Below are positions 8,540 to 16,665 of a DNA stretch of 32,034 nucleotides, piece by piece. The stretch lies in the NCBI RefSeq assembly GCF_900110205.1, contig NZ_FOCV01000044.1, forward strand, positions 1-32,034, given 5' to 3'. Source of the stretch: Rhizobium tibeticum. GTDB lineage: Bacteria > Pseudomonadota > Alphaproteobacteria > Rhizobiales > Rhizobiaceae. A model generated the notes under the pieces. That model made no database searches, was not told the origin of the DNA, and saw only the letters and a program-made list of their open reading frames with translations. Numbering within the stretch: position 1 is the stretch's first letter; each line of letters begins with the position of its first letter. The position numbers and the translations under genes are program-made.

Positions 8540-8609
8540 CCGCATACTGATGTGACTTACATATCAATCAGCTTCTTTGTTGCAGTATGCGGCAAAATGA
8601 TTGATATGT
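8540..8609. promoter_or_regulatory. divergent promoter with two interleaved inverted repeats (likely LysR operator)
   Basis: Between galD and the LysR gene there are two perfect inverted repeats arranged A-B-A'-B'. The first is CCGCATACTG (8540-8549) with CAGTATGCGG (8583-8592). The second is ACATATCAATCA (8559-8570) with TGATTGATATGT (8598-8609). Interleaving rules out both forming hairpins at once and instead suggests paired binding sites for a LysR tetramer that controls both directions. Confidence 0.65.
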
Positions 8610-8640
8610 GAAATGCGAATATCAGAGGGAATGATGCGTT

Positions 8641-9543
8641 ATGAGCATTAATTGCGAGATACTGGATCTGCGCGCGTTTCTGTCGGTCGTCGAACTGGAA
8701 AACTTCCACCGCTCTGCCGAAGCGCTTAATCTGTCCCAGCCGGCACTCAGCCGTCGAATTCAGAAGCTCGAGCTGGCAATCGGGGCGCCTTTGCTCGAGC
8801 GCACCACGCGTCATGTCTCGACAACCGCCCTTGGCGCGGAGCTGATCCCGTTGGTGCGACGAATGCTTGAGGAGTTCGACACGTCGCTGTTTGCGGTGCG
8901 CGATGTCGGATCTCAGCGCAGCGGCCTTGTGACGATCGCATGCCTGCCGACGGCTGCTTTCTATTTTTTGCCGACCGTCATCAAGCAGTTCAGTGCCGAG
9001 TATCCGAATATTCGTTTTCGCATTCTCGATCTGCCGGCCACCGACGGTCTGCAGGCAGTCGCCCGTGGGGAAGTCGAGTTCGGCATCAATATCATGGGCT
9101 TTTCAGATCCCGACCTTGTCTTCGACCGGCTCATCGAAGATCCATTCGTGCTTGCGGCACGCAAAGATCATCCGTTGGCGGTCAAGAGTGAACTCGAATG
9201 GGACGATCTGGCGCCCTATCAACTGATCACGGTTCACCGATCCAGCGGCAATCGTACGCTTCTGGATGCAGCATTGGCGAAATCGAACCTGAAACTGCGC
9301 TGGTCCTATGAAGTCACGCATCTTTCGACATCACTTGGTCTCGTGGAAGCCGGGCTTGGGATTTCGGTTCTGCCGAAACTCGCCACGCCTCCGGAGGAGC
9401 ATCCATTCCTCGTCACGAGACCGATCCGCAATCCTGAAATCTCGCGAACGATCGGCATTGTGCGCCGTCGCGGTGGCACACTTTCGCCGGCAGCCGAGCG
9501 GTTCATGACAATGTTGATTGGGACGTGGGCCGAAGGAAACTGA
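8641..9543 (+). CDS. LysR-family transcriptional regulator
   Basis: This is a 300-residue LysR protein. The helix-turn-helix spans about residues 7-65 (NFHRSAEALNLSQPALSRRI, then LELAIGAPLLERTTR), followed by an effector-binding domain with the usual VTIACLPTAAFYFLP start near residue 96. The ATG at 8641 has GAGGGA upstream. It is divergent from galD and the ABC genes, which are its probable targets, and the intergenic region carries suitable repeats. The inducer is likely the transported compound or a tautomer of 4-oxalomesaconate (inference). No defect is visible. Confidence 0.94.
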   Translation: MSINCEILDLRAFLSVVELENFHRSAEALNLSQPALSRRIQKLELAIGAPLLERTTRHVSTTALGAELIPLVRRMLEEFDTSLFAVRDVGSQRSGLVTIACLPTAAFYFLPTVIKQFSAEYPNIRFRILDLPATDGLQAVARGEVEFGINIMGFSDPDLVFDRLIEDPFVLAARKDHPLAVKSELEWDDLAPYQLITVHRSSGNRTLLDAALAKSNLKLRWSYEVTHLSTSLGLVEAGLGISVLPKLATPPEEHPFLVTRPIRNPEISRTIGIVRRRGGTLSPAAERFMTMLIGTWAEGN

Positions 9544-9931
9544 GCAACCAAAGAGCCGCCGAGATGGTATCCCGTTTACTTTCCAGCCAAATGTTCTCTT
9601 TTTCCGTGACCAGAACGCCTTGAAGAAACCGTTCGACATGAAGCGCCACCTGCTCGGGTTCTTCTTCGAGATCGTTGAGCGGCGGGATACAAGGGTTATG
9701 GCGCACTCAACACCATCTTTCGCATTGCAGCGCTGAAGAAGGAATTCAGACCCGAATGCGTGCCAAATAGCTGCGGAAATTTTACGACAGGGCAGCGGAG
9801 GCGCGGCTGCTTCCCAGCGCAAGATGCGTTTTGAGCGCCCGCGGTACCACTGTCGACTTACAATCGTATTTCAAGATACCACGTAGAATGTACCTGGTTA
9901 TGAAGTTCGGGACCGTGGGCCTGGTTCATTT
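9544..9931. other. 388-bp intergenic stretch without a convincing gene
   Basis: This lies between the convergent LysR and Gfo/Idh/MocA genes. Short frames exist on both strands but none has a binding site plus a recognisable pattern. On the plus strand the segment around 9620-9690 reads as a helix-like stretch (KKPFDMKRHLLGFFFEIVER), faintly like the end of a TetR regulator. A second stretch around 9690-9790 could also be decayed coding sequence. Neither is strong enough to name. Confidence 0.35.
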
Positions 9932-10969
9932 CTATCCCAAGACGATGCGTTCCCTGCTTGCTGCGGATTGCTTTACGGCCGTGATGACCCTCAGTGTGTT
10001 TAGCCCTTCGCGCCCACTGGCCAGCGGCTGTTCTTCACCGCGAATCACCTTGCAGAACTGCCGGATCTGCAGCGCCAGCGGGTCTTCGTCCTGAACGGCG
10101 ATGCGGCGCTTTTCAAATGGCTCCCACCAGCTCCGTTTTATGCCGTTTTTCCACACGTCGAGCGACGGGATCGTTAGGGATCCGTGCGTCCCGCCAATCT
10201 GATAGCATGCCTCTTCCGTCTTCGGATAGGCGGGATTTTCGCCCGTTGTCATCTCCCAGCTCCAGGGTGCGACGACGGCATCCGAAACGGAGGCAGTGGC
10301 AAGAAGACCGCTCGCGAACTCCATCAGGATCACCGACGTTTCCTCGACGACATTGCCGCGGACGGCGCCGGATTCACGTGCCTGGACGGCAACGATGTCA
10401 CCGAAAAGGTAGCGCAGGTTGTCGACGTCGTGGATCAGGTTGAGGAAGACAGGGCCGGCTCCGGTCTGGCGCCGCCAGTCGATGTCGAAATAGTCGTCCG
10501 GCTTGAATAGCCAGAACATAGCGTTGGCCACGACGACGCGCCCAAGCTCGCCCCTGTCGATGATCTCTTTTGCCTTCTGGATCATCGGATTGTGTCGGCG
10601 GTGGTGGCCAACCAGAAGCGGAACACCAGCGGCTTCCGCCGCGCCGATCAGTTTTTCACCGGCCGCGATATCGTCGGCAATCGGCTTTTCGATCAGCGCC
10701 GGCACCCCGGCGGCAACGGCTTCGAGACCGTTGGCGACATGGGCCTGGTTGGGCGTCGCGACGATGACGCCGTCGGGACGATGCGTCTCGATCATTGCCG
10801 CAAAACTCGGAAACCATTTAGCGCCGGAATCCTGCGCAATCTTCTGCCCGAGCGGCATCGGATCGATGACAGCCAGAAGTTCTGCCTGCGGCTCGGCAAG
10901 CACGTGCTGGATATGTCGCTTGCCGATCAGGCCGGCGCCGAGCACCGCCAGTCTTACTTTCCGATCCAT
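9932..10969 (-). CDS. Gfo/Idh/MocA-family NAD(P)-dependent oxidoreductase
   Basis: This 345-residue protein has an N-terminal Rossmann domain (GAGLIG at 11-16), the family hallmark EKP at 94-96, and a C-terminal alpha/beta domain with the FLNLIHDVDNLRYLFGD segment that carries the conserved catalytic His/Asp region. Members oxidise polyols, sugars and cyclitols. Here it ends an operon with a dehydroquinase and a quinate/shikimate dehydrogenase-like gene, so oxidation of a cyclitol-like carboxylate is plausible (inference). I prefer the ATG at 10969, preceded by a G-rich stretch. A GTG at 10990 that overlaps the aroQ stop (GTGA) is an alternative start adding 7 residues. Either way it is tightly coupled to aroQ. 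Confidence 0.92.
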   Translation of the reverse strand: MDRKVRLAVLGAGLIGKRHIQHVLAEPQAELLAVIDPMPLGQKIAQDSGAKWFPSFAAMIETHRPDGVIVATPNQAHVANGLEAVAAGVPALIEKPIADDIAAGEKLIGAAEAAGVPLLVGHHRRHNPMIQKAKEIIDRGELGRVVVANAMFWLFKPDDYFDIDWRRQTGAGPVFLNLIHDVDNLRYLFGDIVAVQARESGAVRGNVVEETSVILMEFASGLLATASVSDAVVAPWSWEMTTGENPAYPKTEEACYQIGGTHGSLTIPSLDVWKNGIKRSWWEPFEKRRIAVQDEDPLALQIRQFCKVIRGEEQPLASGREGLNTLRVITAVKQSAASRERIVLG

Positions 10970-10986
10970 GCCAAAACCCGTCCCCG

Positions 10987-11436
10987 TCACTTCTTCGCGG
11001 CCACCTCGATCAGGCTTGCTACCCGCCGGATCGCAAGCTGATAGCCTTCGGTGCCAAGGCCAGCGATCACGCCGTCGGCGCGGTGCGAGACGAAGGAATG
11101 ATGGCGGAAGGGTTCGCGCTTGTGGACGTTGGAAATATGCACCTCGATCACCGGCTGCTCGAAGGTGTTCAGTGCATCGAGAATAGCAACGGAGGTATGG
11201 GTGAAGGCGGCTGGATTGATGACGATGCCGGCGCCATCCTCGCGCGCCTCGTGGATCCAGTCGATGATTTCGTATTCACGATTGCTCTGGTGAAAGCGGA
11301 TGTCGTGACCGAGTTCAGAGGCGAGCCGGCAGCAATCGGCCTCGACATCAGCGAGCGTCTCGTGACCGTAGATGTGTGGCTGGCGCTTGCCAAGCAGATT
11401 GAGGTTCGGGCCATTGAGAATGTAGATCAGGCTCAT
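10987..11436 (-). CDS. aroQ: type II 3-dehydroquinate dehydratase
   Basis: This is a 149-residue type II dehydroquinase, the standard length; it forms dodecamers and interconverts 3-dehydroquinate and 3-dehydroshikimate. Key residues are all visible: NGPNLNLLGKR with Arg18, the lid Tyr23 in PHIYG, Asn74 and His80 in NPAAFTHTS, His100 in EVHISN, and Arg111 in EPFRHHS. The start ATG at 11434-11436 has GGAAGGAAG upstream. The gene lies inside a transport and oxidation operon rather than with aromatic biosynthesis genes, so a catabolic role in quinate use is likely (inference). Its end overlaps a possible GTG start of the oxidoreductase downstream. Confidence 0.96.
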   Translation of the reverse strand: MSLIYILNGPNLNLLGKRQPHIYGHETLADVEADCCRLASELGHDIRFHQSNREYEIIDWIHEAREDGAGIVINPAAFTHTSVAILDALNTFEQPVIEVHISNVHKREPFRHHSFVSHRADGVIAGLGTEGYQLAIRRVASLIEVAAKK

Positions 11437-11464
11437 TCTTCTTCCTTCCGTATTGCCGGAATGC

Positions 11465-11833
11465 TCACGGCAGCGTGGTCTCGTGGATCGCAAAATCGGG
11501 ATCCGACTGGATGAGATCGGCTCGCAGGGCGCAGCGCCCCTCATCGAGTGCCGGACGTGCGACGCCTTCGGCTGCGTCATAGACCGTCTGCAATATTGCC
11601 CGCTTTTCGGCGACCGTGCGTCCGGGCGCGATGCGCAGGATGATCTGCACGAACTGATTGGCAGGATGCTCGTCGGCGACCAGCGAATGTGTGGCCTCGC
11701 GTGCAAAGGTACGCACGGCATTCGGCTTGACCGCGCCGCTGTCACGCACGCTGCGATGAACAGCCTTCACCAGCGCCGGCATGTCGATGCGACTTCCGGC
11801 TCCCTCGCTGTATTCGATCACGATGTGCGGCAT
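11465..11833 (-). CDS. 5-carboxymethyl-2-hydroxymuconate isomerase-like tautomerase (CHMI/HpaF family)
   Basis: This 122-residue protein is close to the ~126 residues of HpaF and belongs to the tautomerase superfamily, in which Pro2 (the N-terminal Pro after Met removal) is the catalytic base. Here the start is MPHIVIEYSE, as in CHMI. The segment VQIILRIAPGRTVAEKRAI is the second recognisable part. HpaF isomerises 5-carboxymethyl-2-hydroxymuconate in homoprotocatechuate degradation. Matching hydratase and aldolase genes (HpaH- and HpaI-like) lie in the divergent arm of this island. The start has a strong GGAGGG site, and the gene sits 28 bases upstream of aroQ and 26 downstream of the dehydrogenase gene in one operon. 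Confidence 0.88.
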   Translation of the reverse strand: MPHIVIEYSEGAGSRIDMPALVKAVHRSVRDSGAVKPNAVRTFAREATHSLVADEHPANQFVQIILRIAPGRTVAEKRAILQTVYDAAEGVARPALDEGRCALRADLIQSDPDFAIHETTLP

Positions 11834-11859
11834 CCCTATCCCTCCTTCGCCAGCCTAGA

Positions 11860-12735
11860 TCAGGAGGCATTGCACAGTTCGGTGAAATGGGTACTCATGC
11901 GTTCGGCGTCGGGTTCGATACCGCTGAAGAGCTTGAATGCCGCAGCCGCCTGAAACACCGTCATTCCGCCACCCGGCAGGGTGCGGCAACCAAAGCGGGT
12001 TGCAAGCGCCAGAAGCTCAGTTACCAGCGGCATGTAGACGATGTCGGCGACCCAATGGCGGGGTTCCAGCCAGCTCTCTTCGATCGGCAGGCCCGGATGG
12101 TTTTTCATGCCCGTCGGCGTCGCATGGATGAGGCCGTCGGCGGTCCGCATCGCTTCACCAACATCGGTGATCGAAAAAGCCCGTTCGGCGGAAAACCGGC
12201 TGTTCAAATCTTCGGCCAGACGGCCTGCACGGGAAACATCCTGATCGAAAATCGAGAGACGCTCGATGCCGAGTTTCATCGCGGCATGTGCCACCGCGAC
12301 ACCGGCGCCGCCGGCGCCCAGAAGGACAGCCCGATGCCGCGGAACGTCAGGAAGGCCGCGCTGAAAGTTTTCGTAGAAACCGTACCAGTCCGTGTTGTGG
12401 CCGGTGCGTCTTCCATTCTCGAATACGACAGTGTTGACCGCGCCGAGCATACGGGCGTCGTCGGAAAGATCCGTGAGGTACTCGATCACCGTCTGCTTGC
12501 AGGGATGGGTGATGTTGCTGCCGGCAAAGCCGCGGGCCTCCTCCTCCGCCAGAAGATTGGGCAGGGCGGTGGGAGGCAGTCCGCGCTCGGCGAGGTCGAG
12601 GAGTTCGTAGCGGTAATCTAGTCCCTGAAGCGCGCCCTCGCGCTGATGCAGGGCAGGGGACTTCGACATCTGGATATCCGCGCCGATCAGTCCCACCAAC
12701 ACGGGGCGCTTCATCGTTTCGTTTGAAACAGTCAT
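11860..12735 (-). CDS. quinate/shikimate dehydrogenase-like protein (catabolic AroE class)
   Basis: This 291-residue AroE-fold protein has the substrate Ser pair in SKSP (Ser24, Ser26), NITHPCKQ with catalytic Lys80, GAVNTVV (98-104), GHNTD with Asp116, and a GAGGAG Rossmann loop at 140-145. Two features point to the catabolic quinate/shikimate dehydrogenase class rather than biosynthetic AroE. NITHPxKQ replaces the common NVTxPxK. Acidic residues (IFDQDVSRA, Asp164/Asp166) stand where NADP-dependent AroE has NRT plus a basic residue, suggesting NAD. It would oxidise quinate or shikimate to the 3-dehydro form feeding AroQ. It follows the ABC ATPase by 12 bases. The start could also be Met8. 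Confidence 0.88.
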   Translation of the reverse strand: MTVSNETMKRPVLVGLIGADIQMSKSPALHQREGALQGLDYRYELLDLAERGLPPTALPNLLAEEEARGFAGSNITHPCKQTVIEYLTDLSDDARMLGAVNTVVFENGRRTGHNTDWYGFYENFQRGLPDVPRHRAVLLGAGGAGVAVAHAAMKLGIERLSIFDQDVSRAGRLAEDLNSRFSAERAFSITDVGEAMRTADGLIHATPTGMKNHPGLPIEESWLEPRHWVADIVYMPLVTELLALATRFGCRTLPGGGMTVFQAAAAFKLFSGIEPDAERMSTHFTELCNAS

Positions 12736-12747
12736 ATGCGGATCGCC

Positions 12748-13509
12748 TCAGTGATGGGCCAGGATTTCGCCGAGGAAGGCCTGGGTGCGCGGATGCGTGG
12801 GATTGCGGAAGAAAATTTCCGGTGGCGCCTCTTCGACGATCTCGCCGGAGGCCATGAAGATCACGCGGTCGGCCACCTGCCGGGCAAAGCCCATTTCATG
12901 GGTGACGCAGATCATCGTCATGCCGTCCCGCGCCAGACCGATCATGGTGTCGAGGACTTCCTTGACCATTTCGGGGTCGAGCGCGCTGGTCGGTTCATCG
13001 AACAGCATGGCCTTCGGTTCCATGCAGAGCGCACGGGCAATGGCAACGCGCTGCTGCTGTCCGCCGGAAAGTTGGGCAGGGTACTTGTCGGCCTGGTCGA
13101 GAATGCGGACGCGCTCGAGATATTTGCGGGCGATTTTCTCGGCATCTGTCTTGCTAGTGCCACGGACGCGCATCGGCGCAAGCGTGCAGTTTTCGAGGAT
13201 GGTCATGTGCGGAAACAAGTTGAAGCTCTGGAATACCATGCCGACTTCGCGTCGCACGGCGTCGATCGCCTTGCCGCTGTCGTCCAGTTTTGTCCCCTCG
13301 ACCATGATCGTGCCTTTCTCGATTTTCTCGAGCGCATTGATGCAACGGATAAGCGTTGACTTGCCGGATCCGGACGGTCCGCAAAGGACGATCTTCTCGC
13401 CTTTGCGGACGGTCAAGTTGATGTTCTTCAACGCATGGAATGCGCCGTACCATTTATCCACTGCTTCCATGGAGAGAAGAGGGCTTTGAGTGTCAGCGGC
13501 GTGCAGCAC
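12748..13509 (-). CDS. ABC transporter ATP-binding protein (polar amino acid type)
   Basis: This is a 253-residue ATPase of the GlnQ/HisP group. Walker A GPSGSGKST is at 44-52, Q-loop FQSFNLFPHMT from 93, signature LSGGQ at 147-151, Walker B AMLFDE at 167-172, and the switch His in VTHEMGFAR. The start is a GTG at 13507-13509, supported by AGGAG 7 bases upstream. It energises uptake through the two permeases encoded upstream in the operon. Members of this group mainly import amino acids, but related systems carry opines and organic acids. Its place between transport and quinate genes suggests a hydroaromatic acid or an aromatic amino-acid conjugate as cargo (inference). Confidence 0.95.
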   Translation of the reverse strand: MLHAADTQSPLLSMEAVDKWYGAFHALKNINLTVRKGEKIVLCGPSGSGKSTLIRCINALEKIEKGTIMVEGTKLDDSGKAIDAVRREVGMVFQSFNLFPHMTILENCTLAPMRVRGTSKTDAEKIARKYLERVRILDQADKYPAQLSGGQQQRVAIARALCMEPKAMLFDEPTSALDPEMVKEVLDTMIGLARDGMTMICVTHEMGFARQVADRVIFMASGEIVEEAPPEIFFRNPTHPRTQAFLGEILAHH

Positions 13510-13533
13510 GGCGATCTCCTGCGCAGAGCGTGA

Positions 13534-14376
13534 TCAGTTGATGGTGAAGGGGATGTTCGGAATGGATTCGGGGAACTTCGGAACCTCCACTTTCATCCAC
13601 TTCGCATAGACCTTGGCGTGCTCGCCGTTCGCCATGATCTTGTCGAGGAAGGCATTGACGGTTTCGTTCCAGTCCTTCTCGCCAAGTCGTGTTCCAACGC
13701 CATTGAATGTCGTCAGGAAATCGATCTTGCGTTCATATGTGCCGGCACTGGCTGCTTCCAGACGGTCGAGGTAGAACTGGTTGCCGCCGACCGCCTGCAC
13801 CTGGCCGGAAAGCAGCGCCTGGATGGAGGCGGCATCATCGTCGAAACGCCGGACGGTCGCCGTATCGCCGACAGCGGTGGTCACCGCCTTATCCTGCGAG
13901 CTTGACTTTGGAACGCCGATCTCCAGGCCTGCGAGATCGGCGATTTCGATCATCTTCTTGTCCTTCGGTCCATAAAGCGAAATTGTATTGCCCGCATACG
14001 GCTTGCTGTACTGGATCGACTTGGCCCGTTCCTCCGTCATTGCCATGGTGGCAAACAGGATATCGACCTTGCCAGTAACAAGCGCCGGGATGCGGTTGGC
14101 GACCGCGAGCGGTGCGAATTCGACCTCGACGCCCAGTTCCTTGGCGAAAAGCTTGGCGATGTCGGCATCGAAGCCGTCCTGAACGCCGCTCGAATTGACG
14201 AAGCCCCATGGCGCGTTGTCGCCTTGAATGCCGACGACGATCTTGCCCTTGGCCTTGACCTCCTCGACCGTTGCGGCTTGGGCAGACATCGGCGATAGCC
14301 ACGGGGCCATCACCAGGGCTGCCGCTGCGAACAGAATTCCACGGCGCTTCAGGCCGGTCTTAAAGCTGCTGATCAT
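13534..14376 (-). CDS. periplasmic solute-binding protein, family 3
   Basis: This 280-residue protein has an N-terminal signal peptide (basic start, hydrophobic core, cleavage after about SAQA at residue 34). The mature protein has the PBPb family-3 pattern: GKIVVGIQGDNAPWGF, DGFDADIAKLFAKELGVEVE, then VDILFATMAMTEERA. It binds ligand in the periplasm for the permease pair upstream. The start has AAGGAGGAGG just before the ATG. It lies 24 bases upstream of the ATPase and 51 bases downstream of the second permease. The ligand is unknown; compare with the signal-less binding-protein-like gene at 20200 in the divergent arm. Confidence 0.95.
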   Translation of the reverse strand: MISSFKTGLKRRGILFAAAALVMAPWLSPMSAQAATVEEVKAKGKIVVGIQGDNAPWGFVNSSGVQDGFDADIAKLFAKELGVEVEFAPLAVANRIPALVTGKVDILFATMAMTEERAKSIQYSKPYAGNTISLYGPKDKKMIEIADLAGLEIGVPKSSSQDKAVTTAVGDTATVRRFDDDAASIQALLSGQVQAVGGNQFYLDRLEAASAGTYERKIDFLTTFNGVGTRLGEKDWNETVNAFLDKIMANGEHAKVYAKWMKVEVPKFPESIPNIPFTIN

Positions 14377-14427
14377 TATCTCCTCCTCCTTGGTTGATAG
14401 AGCTTATGCGTTCGTTGGATTGCCAAC

Positions 14428-15078
14428 TCACCGGACAGCCTTTGCCATCCGATTTTCGAGCCGAGCCCCGTAGAGAGACAGGGGCCAGCAAATGATGAAG
14501 TAGATCGCGCCGACGATGCCGAAGATCAGCAGCGGCCTGTAGGTCTGGTTCGAGACGATCTGTCCGGCGCGGGCGAGTTCGATGAAGCCGACGATCGCCG
14601 CGAGCGACGTGCCCTTGATGAGTTGGACGAGGAAACCGACGGTTGCCGGCAGCGAGACTTTGAAGGCCTGCGGAAGGATCACGTCCTTCATCTGCGACAC
14701 ATAGTGGAGACCGAGCGCATTGGCGGCCTCGCTTTGTCCTTTGGGGATTGCCTGGATGCCGCCGCGCCAGATCTCGCCCAGGAATGCGCTGGCATGCAGC
14801 GTAAAGGCGATTGCGACGGCGGCCCATGCCTCAACGCTGACACCAAGGAGGGCGATCCCGTAATAGACGACGAAGAGCTGCATCAGCAGGGGCGTGCCCT
14901 GAAAGACGGAGATATAGCCGGCCGCGGTCTTGCGGAGCGCGGATCGTCCGGACGTTCGGGCAAGCGCGATGAGGAGTCCGAATACCCCGCCGCCGATGAA
15001 GCCGATCGCAGATAGAAGCAATGTCCACTTCAGGCCCTGCAGCAGGAAAAGCATCTCGTTTTGGCCGATAACACCCAT
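14428..15078 (-). CDS. ABC transporter permease, polar amino acid type (second of pair)
   Basis: This is a 216-residue HisM/GlnP-type permease with about five hydrophobic segments. The EAA loop is SEAANALGLHYVSQMKDVILP, carrying the G-x-x-x-x-x-x-x-x-LP pattern (about residues 115-135). It forms a heterodimer with the product of the adjacent permease gene. I chose the ATG at 15078 because AGGAGCAGG lies directly before it. A GTG at 15093 overlapping the stop of the upstream permease (GTGA) is the other possible start. The tight spacing indicates translational coupling. Confidence 0.92.
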   Translation of the reverse strand: MGVIGQNEMLFLLQGLKWTLLLSAIGFIGGGVFGLLIALARTSGRSALRKTAAGYISVFQGTPLLMQLFVVYYGIALLGVSVEAWAAVAIAFTLHASAFLGEIWRGGIQAIPKGQSEAANALGLHYVSQMKDVILPQAFKVSLPATVGFLVQLIKGTSLAAIVGFIELARAGQIVSNQTYRPLLIFGIVGAIYFIICWPLSLYGARLENRMAKAVR

Positions 15079-15089
15079 TGTCCTGCTCC

Positions 15090-15758
15090 TCACCGTACCG
15101 GATAGCTGAAGAAATGACGGGAGATCAGCGCGAACAGTCCCATCATCATCCAGGAGATGGCGAGGTACATCAGCGTGATGGTGAAATAGACCTCGAAGCT
15201 GCGGAACGTGTCGGACTCGATGATCTGTGCGACGGAGGTCAGCTCGTAGGCCGCGATCGACGTGCAGACCGATGTCGTTAGCGTCAGCATGATGAACTGG
15301 CTAGTCAGCGAGGGATAGATCGCCCTCAGCGCCGGCTTCAGGACGATCAGGCGAAACACCTGCGCCTTGTGCAGGCCAAGCGCGAGCCCGGCTTCGACCT
15401 GACCCTTGTGGATGCTGTCGACGCCGCCGCGAATGATCTCGATCGCGTAGGCGCCGCCATTGATGGCGAGCGCGATGATCGCCATGACCGTGGGGTTGAG
15501 GCGAATGCCCATCATCGGCAGGGCGAAGAAGATAAAGAAGATCTGTACCAGGAAAGGGGTATTGCGGACCACTTCGACGAAGGCGATGACGGCCGCGCAG
15601 AAGGGACGGATATTCGATGTACGGGCCGCAACCCCGATGACGCCGATCACCAGCGCCAACGACATGCCGGCCAGTGCAAGGCCGATCGTCGCCAGCGCCG
15701 CCATCAGAAGGTCGGGCATCTTTTCGAAGACAACGCTGAAATCCAGCACGTAATTCAT
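15090..15758 (-). CDS. ABC transporter permease, polar amino acid type (first of pair)
   Basis: This is a 222-residue HisQ/HisM-type inner-membrane permease. Conserved pieces are FVEVVRNTPFLVQIFFIFF (residues ~60-79) and the EAA loop VEAGLALGLHKAQVFRLIVLP-like segment around 119-139 (with KP in place of LP). It pairs with the permease at 14428. It starts 76 bases after the TIM-barrel gene, the largest gap within the operon, so an internal promoter there is possible but no clear -35/-10 pair is seen. A GGGAGAGAGA stretch lies upstream of the ATG. Confidence 0.93.
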   Translation of the reverse strand: MNYVLDFSVVFEKMPDLLMAALATIGLALAGMSLALVIGVIGVAARTSNIRPFCAAVIAFVEVVRNTPFLVQIFFIFFALPMMGIRLNPTVMAIIALAINGGAYAIEIIRGGVDSIHKGQVEAGLALGLHKAQVFRLIVLKPALRAIYPSLTSQFIMLTLTTSVCTSIAAYELTSVAQIIESDTFRSFEVYFTITLMYLAISWMMMGLFALISRHFFSYPVR

Positions 15759-15834
15759 GACAACATCTCTCTCCCGCCGACGGGCTCTTCTGCCTGTCTT
15801 CGTGTGTGGTATCCGTTTTGCGCTGTGCTTCTGG

Positions 15835-16665
15835 TTAGCCGGTCAAAGCTCGGGCGGCATCATGAAGGTGACGCAAATGCTCCTCCGGCGCCTGCCTGGA
15901 ATGGATCGGCACTTCTACCGAAACGGCAGCGCCTGCCGGCAGCACCCTCATCAGGCTCGCAACGGGAAGCTCACCCAGTCCCGGCGCAAAACGCCCTGTT
16001 CTGGCCTCACTGACCATTTGATCCGCCGTTCTCGGCGCGGGTCCGCGGGCGTCGCAGAGCTGAATGCTCTTGATCATCCCTTGAGGGGCAGCAGAGACAT
16101 CCTTGGTTTGGCCGCCATTGCGGAAGAAGTGCAGTGCATCGACCAGTGCGCCGGCGTTGTCTCGGTTCGATTCCTGCACGATCGACAGGCTGTCATGAAA
16201 GCTGGCGACGGTGCGCCAGCCCATGTTCTCAAGATCGACGCCCATGCCGAAGGTGGCCGCGAGGTCGCAGAGCGCTGCGAAATTGGCGACGAGGCGTTCC
16301 CGATCCGGGTCGTCGCCGCAAACGCTGAGACGTCGCGCGCCAAGCGCGCTTGCAGCTTCAAGCATTGACGTCAGAGCGGCAGGATTGAAGTCCGGCCCGA
16401 TGACGACGAATTCGATGTCGTAAAGCGAGATTCCTTCGCCATTCAGACGGGCTTTAACGTCTCGAGCGGCATCGCTTCCCGCCGGCAGATCATAATAGGG
16501 AGCGCCGGGAAATGCCGGATGAAGGCGCAGGCCAATCGAGGAAAAGCCAGCTGCGGCCGCCATCGATACAAATTTTGCCGGCTCGACATCAATCGCTGAA
16601 AAATGCGCGACCCCCAGCGACAATGCAGAAGTCTTGGCTGGTGTGGTTTCCTCCCGGGTCTCCAT
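15835..16665 (-). CDS. sugar-phosphate isomerase/epimerase-like TIM-barrel enzyme (possible 3-dehydroshikimate dehydratase)
   Basis: This 276-residue protein belongs to the xylose-isomerase-like TIM-barrel family (COG1082 type). Likely metal ligands are Glu146 (VDLENMG), Asp176 with His179 (LVDALH) and Glu251 (SVEVP). At the position where many relatives have His, this protein reads IQLCDA (Gln202, Asp205). The family includes keto-sugar epimerases, hydroxypyruvate isomerase and 3-dehydroshikimate dehydratases of the AsbF/QsuB type, of similar size. Being in an operon with dehydroquinase and quinate/shikimate dehydrogenase, dehydration of 3-dehydroshikimate to protocatechuate is an attractive guess, not shown. 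The ATG directly abuts the GntR stop (TGAATG), so the two are coupled. Confidence 0.85.
   Translation of the reverse strand: METREETTPAKTSALSLGVAHFSAIDVEPAKFVSMAAAAGFSSIGLRLHPAFPGAPYYDLPAGSDAARDVKARLNGEGISLYDIEFVVIGPDFNPAALTSMLEAASALGARRLSVCGDDPDRERLVANFAALCDLAATFGMGVDLENMGWRTVASFHDSLSIVQESNRDNAGALVDALHFFRNGGQTKDVSAAPQGMIKSIQLCDARGPAPRTADQMVSEARTGRFAPGLGELPVASLMRVLPAGAAVSVEVPIHSRQAPEEHLRHLHDAARALTG

Noticed and set aside
9544..9931. TetR regulator remnant
   Set aside because: Only about 20 residues look suggestive and both ends dissolve into unrelated sequence.
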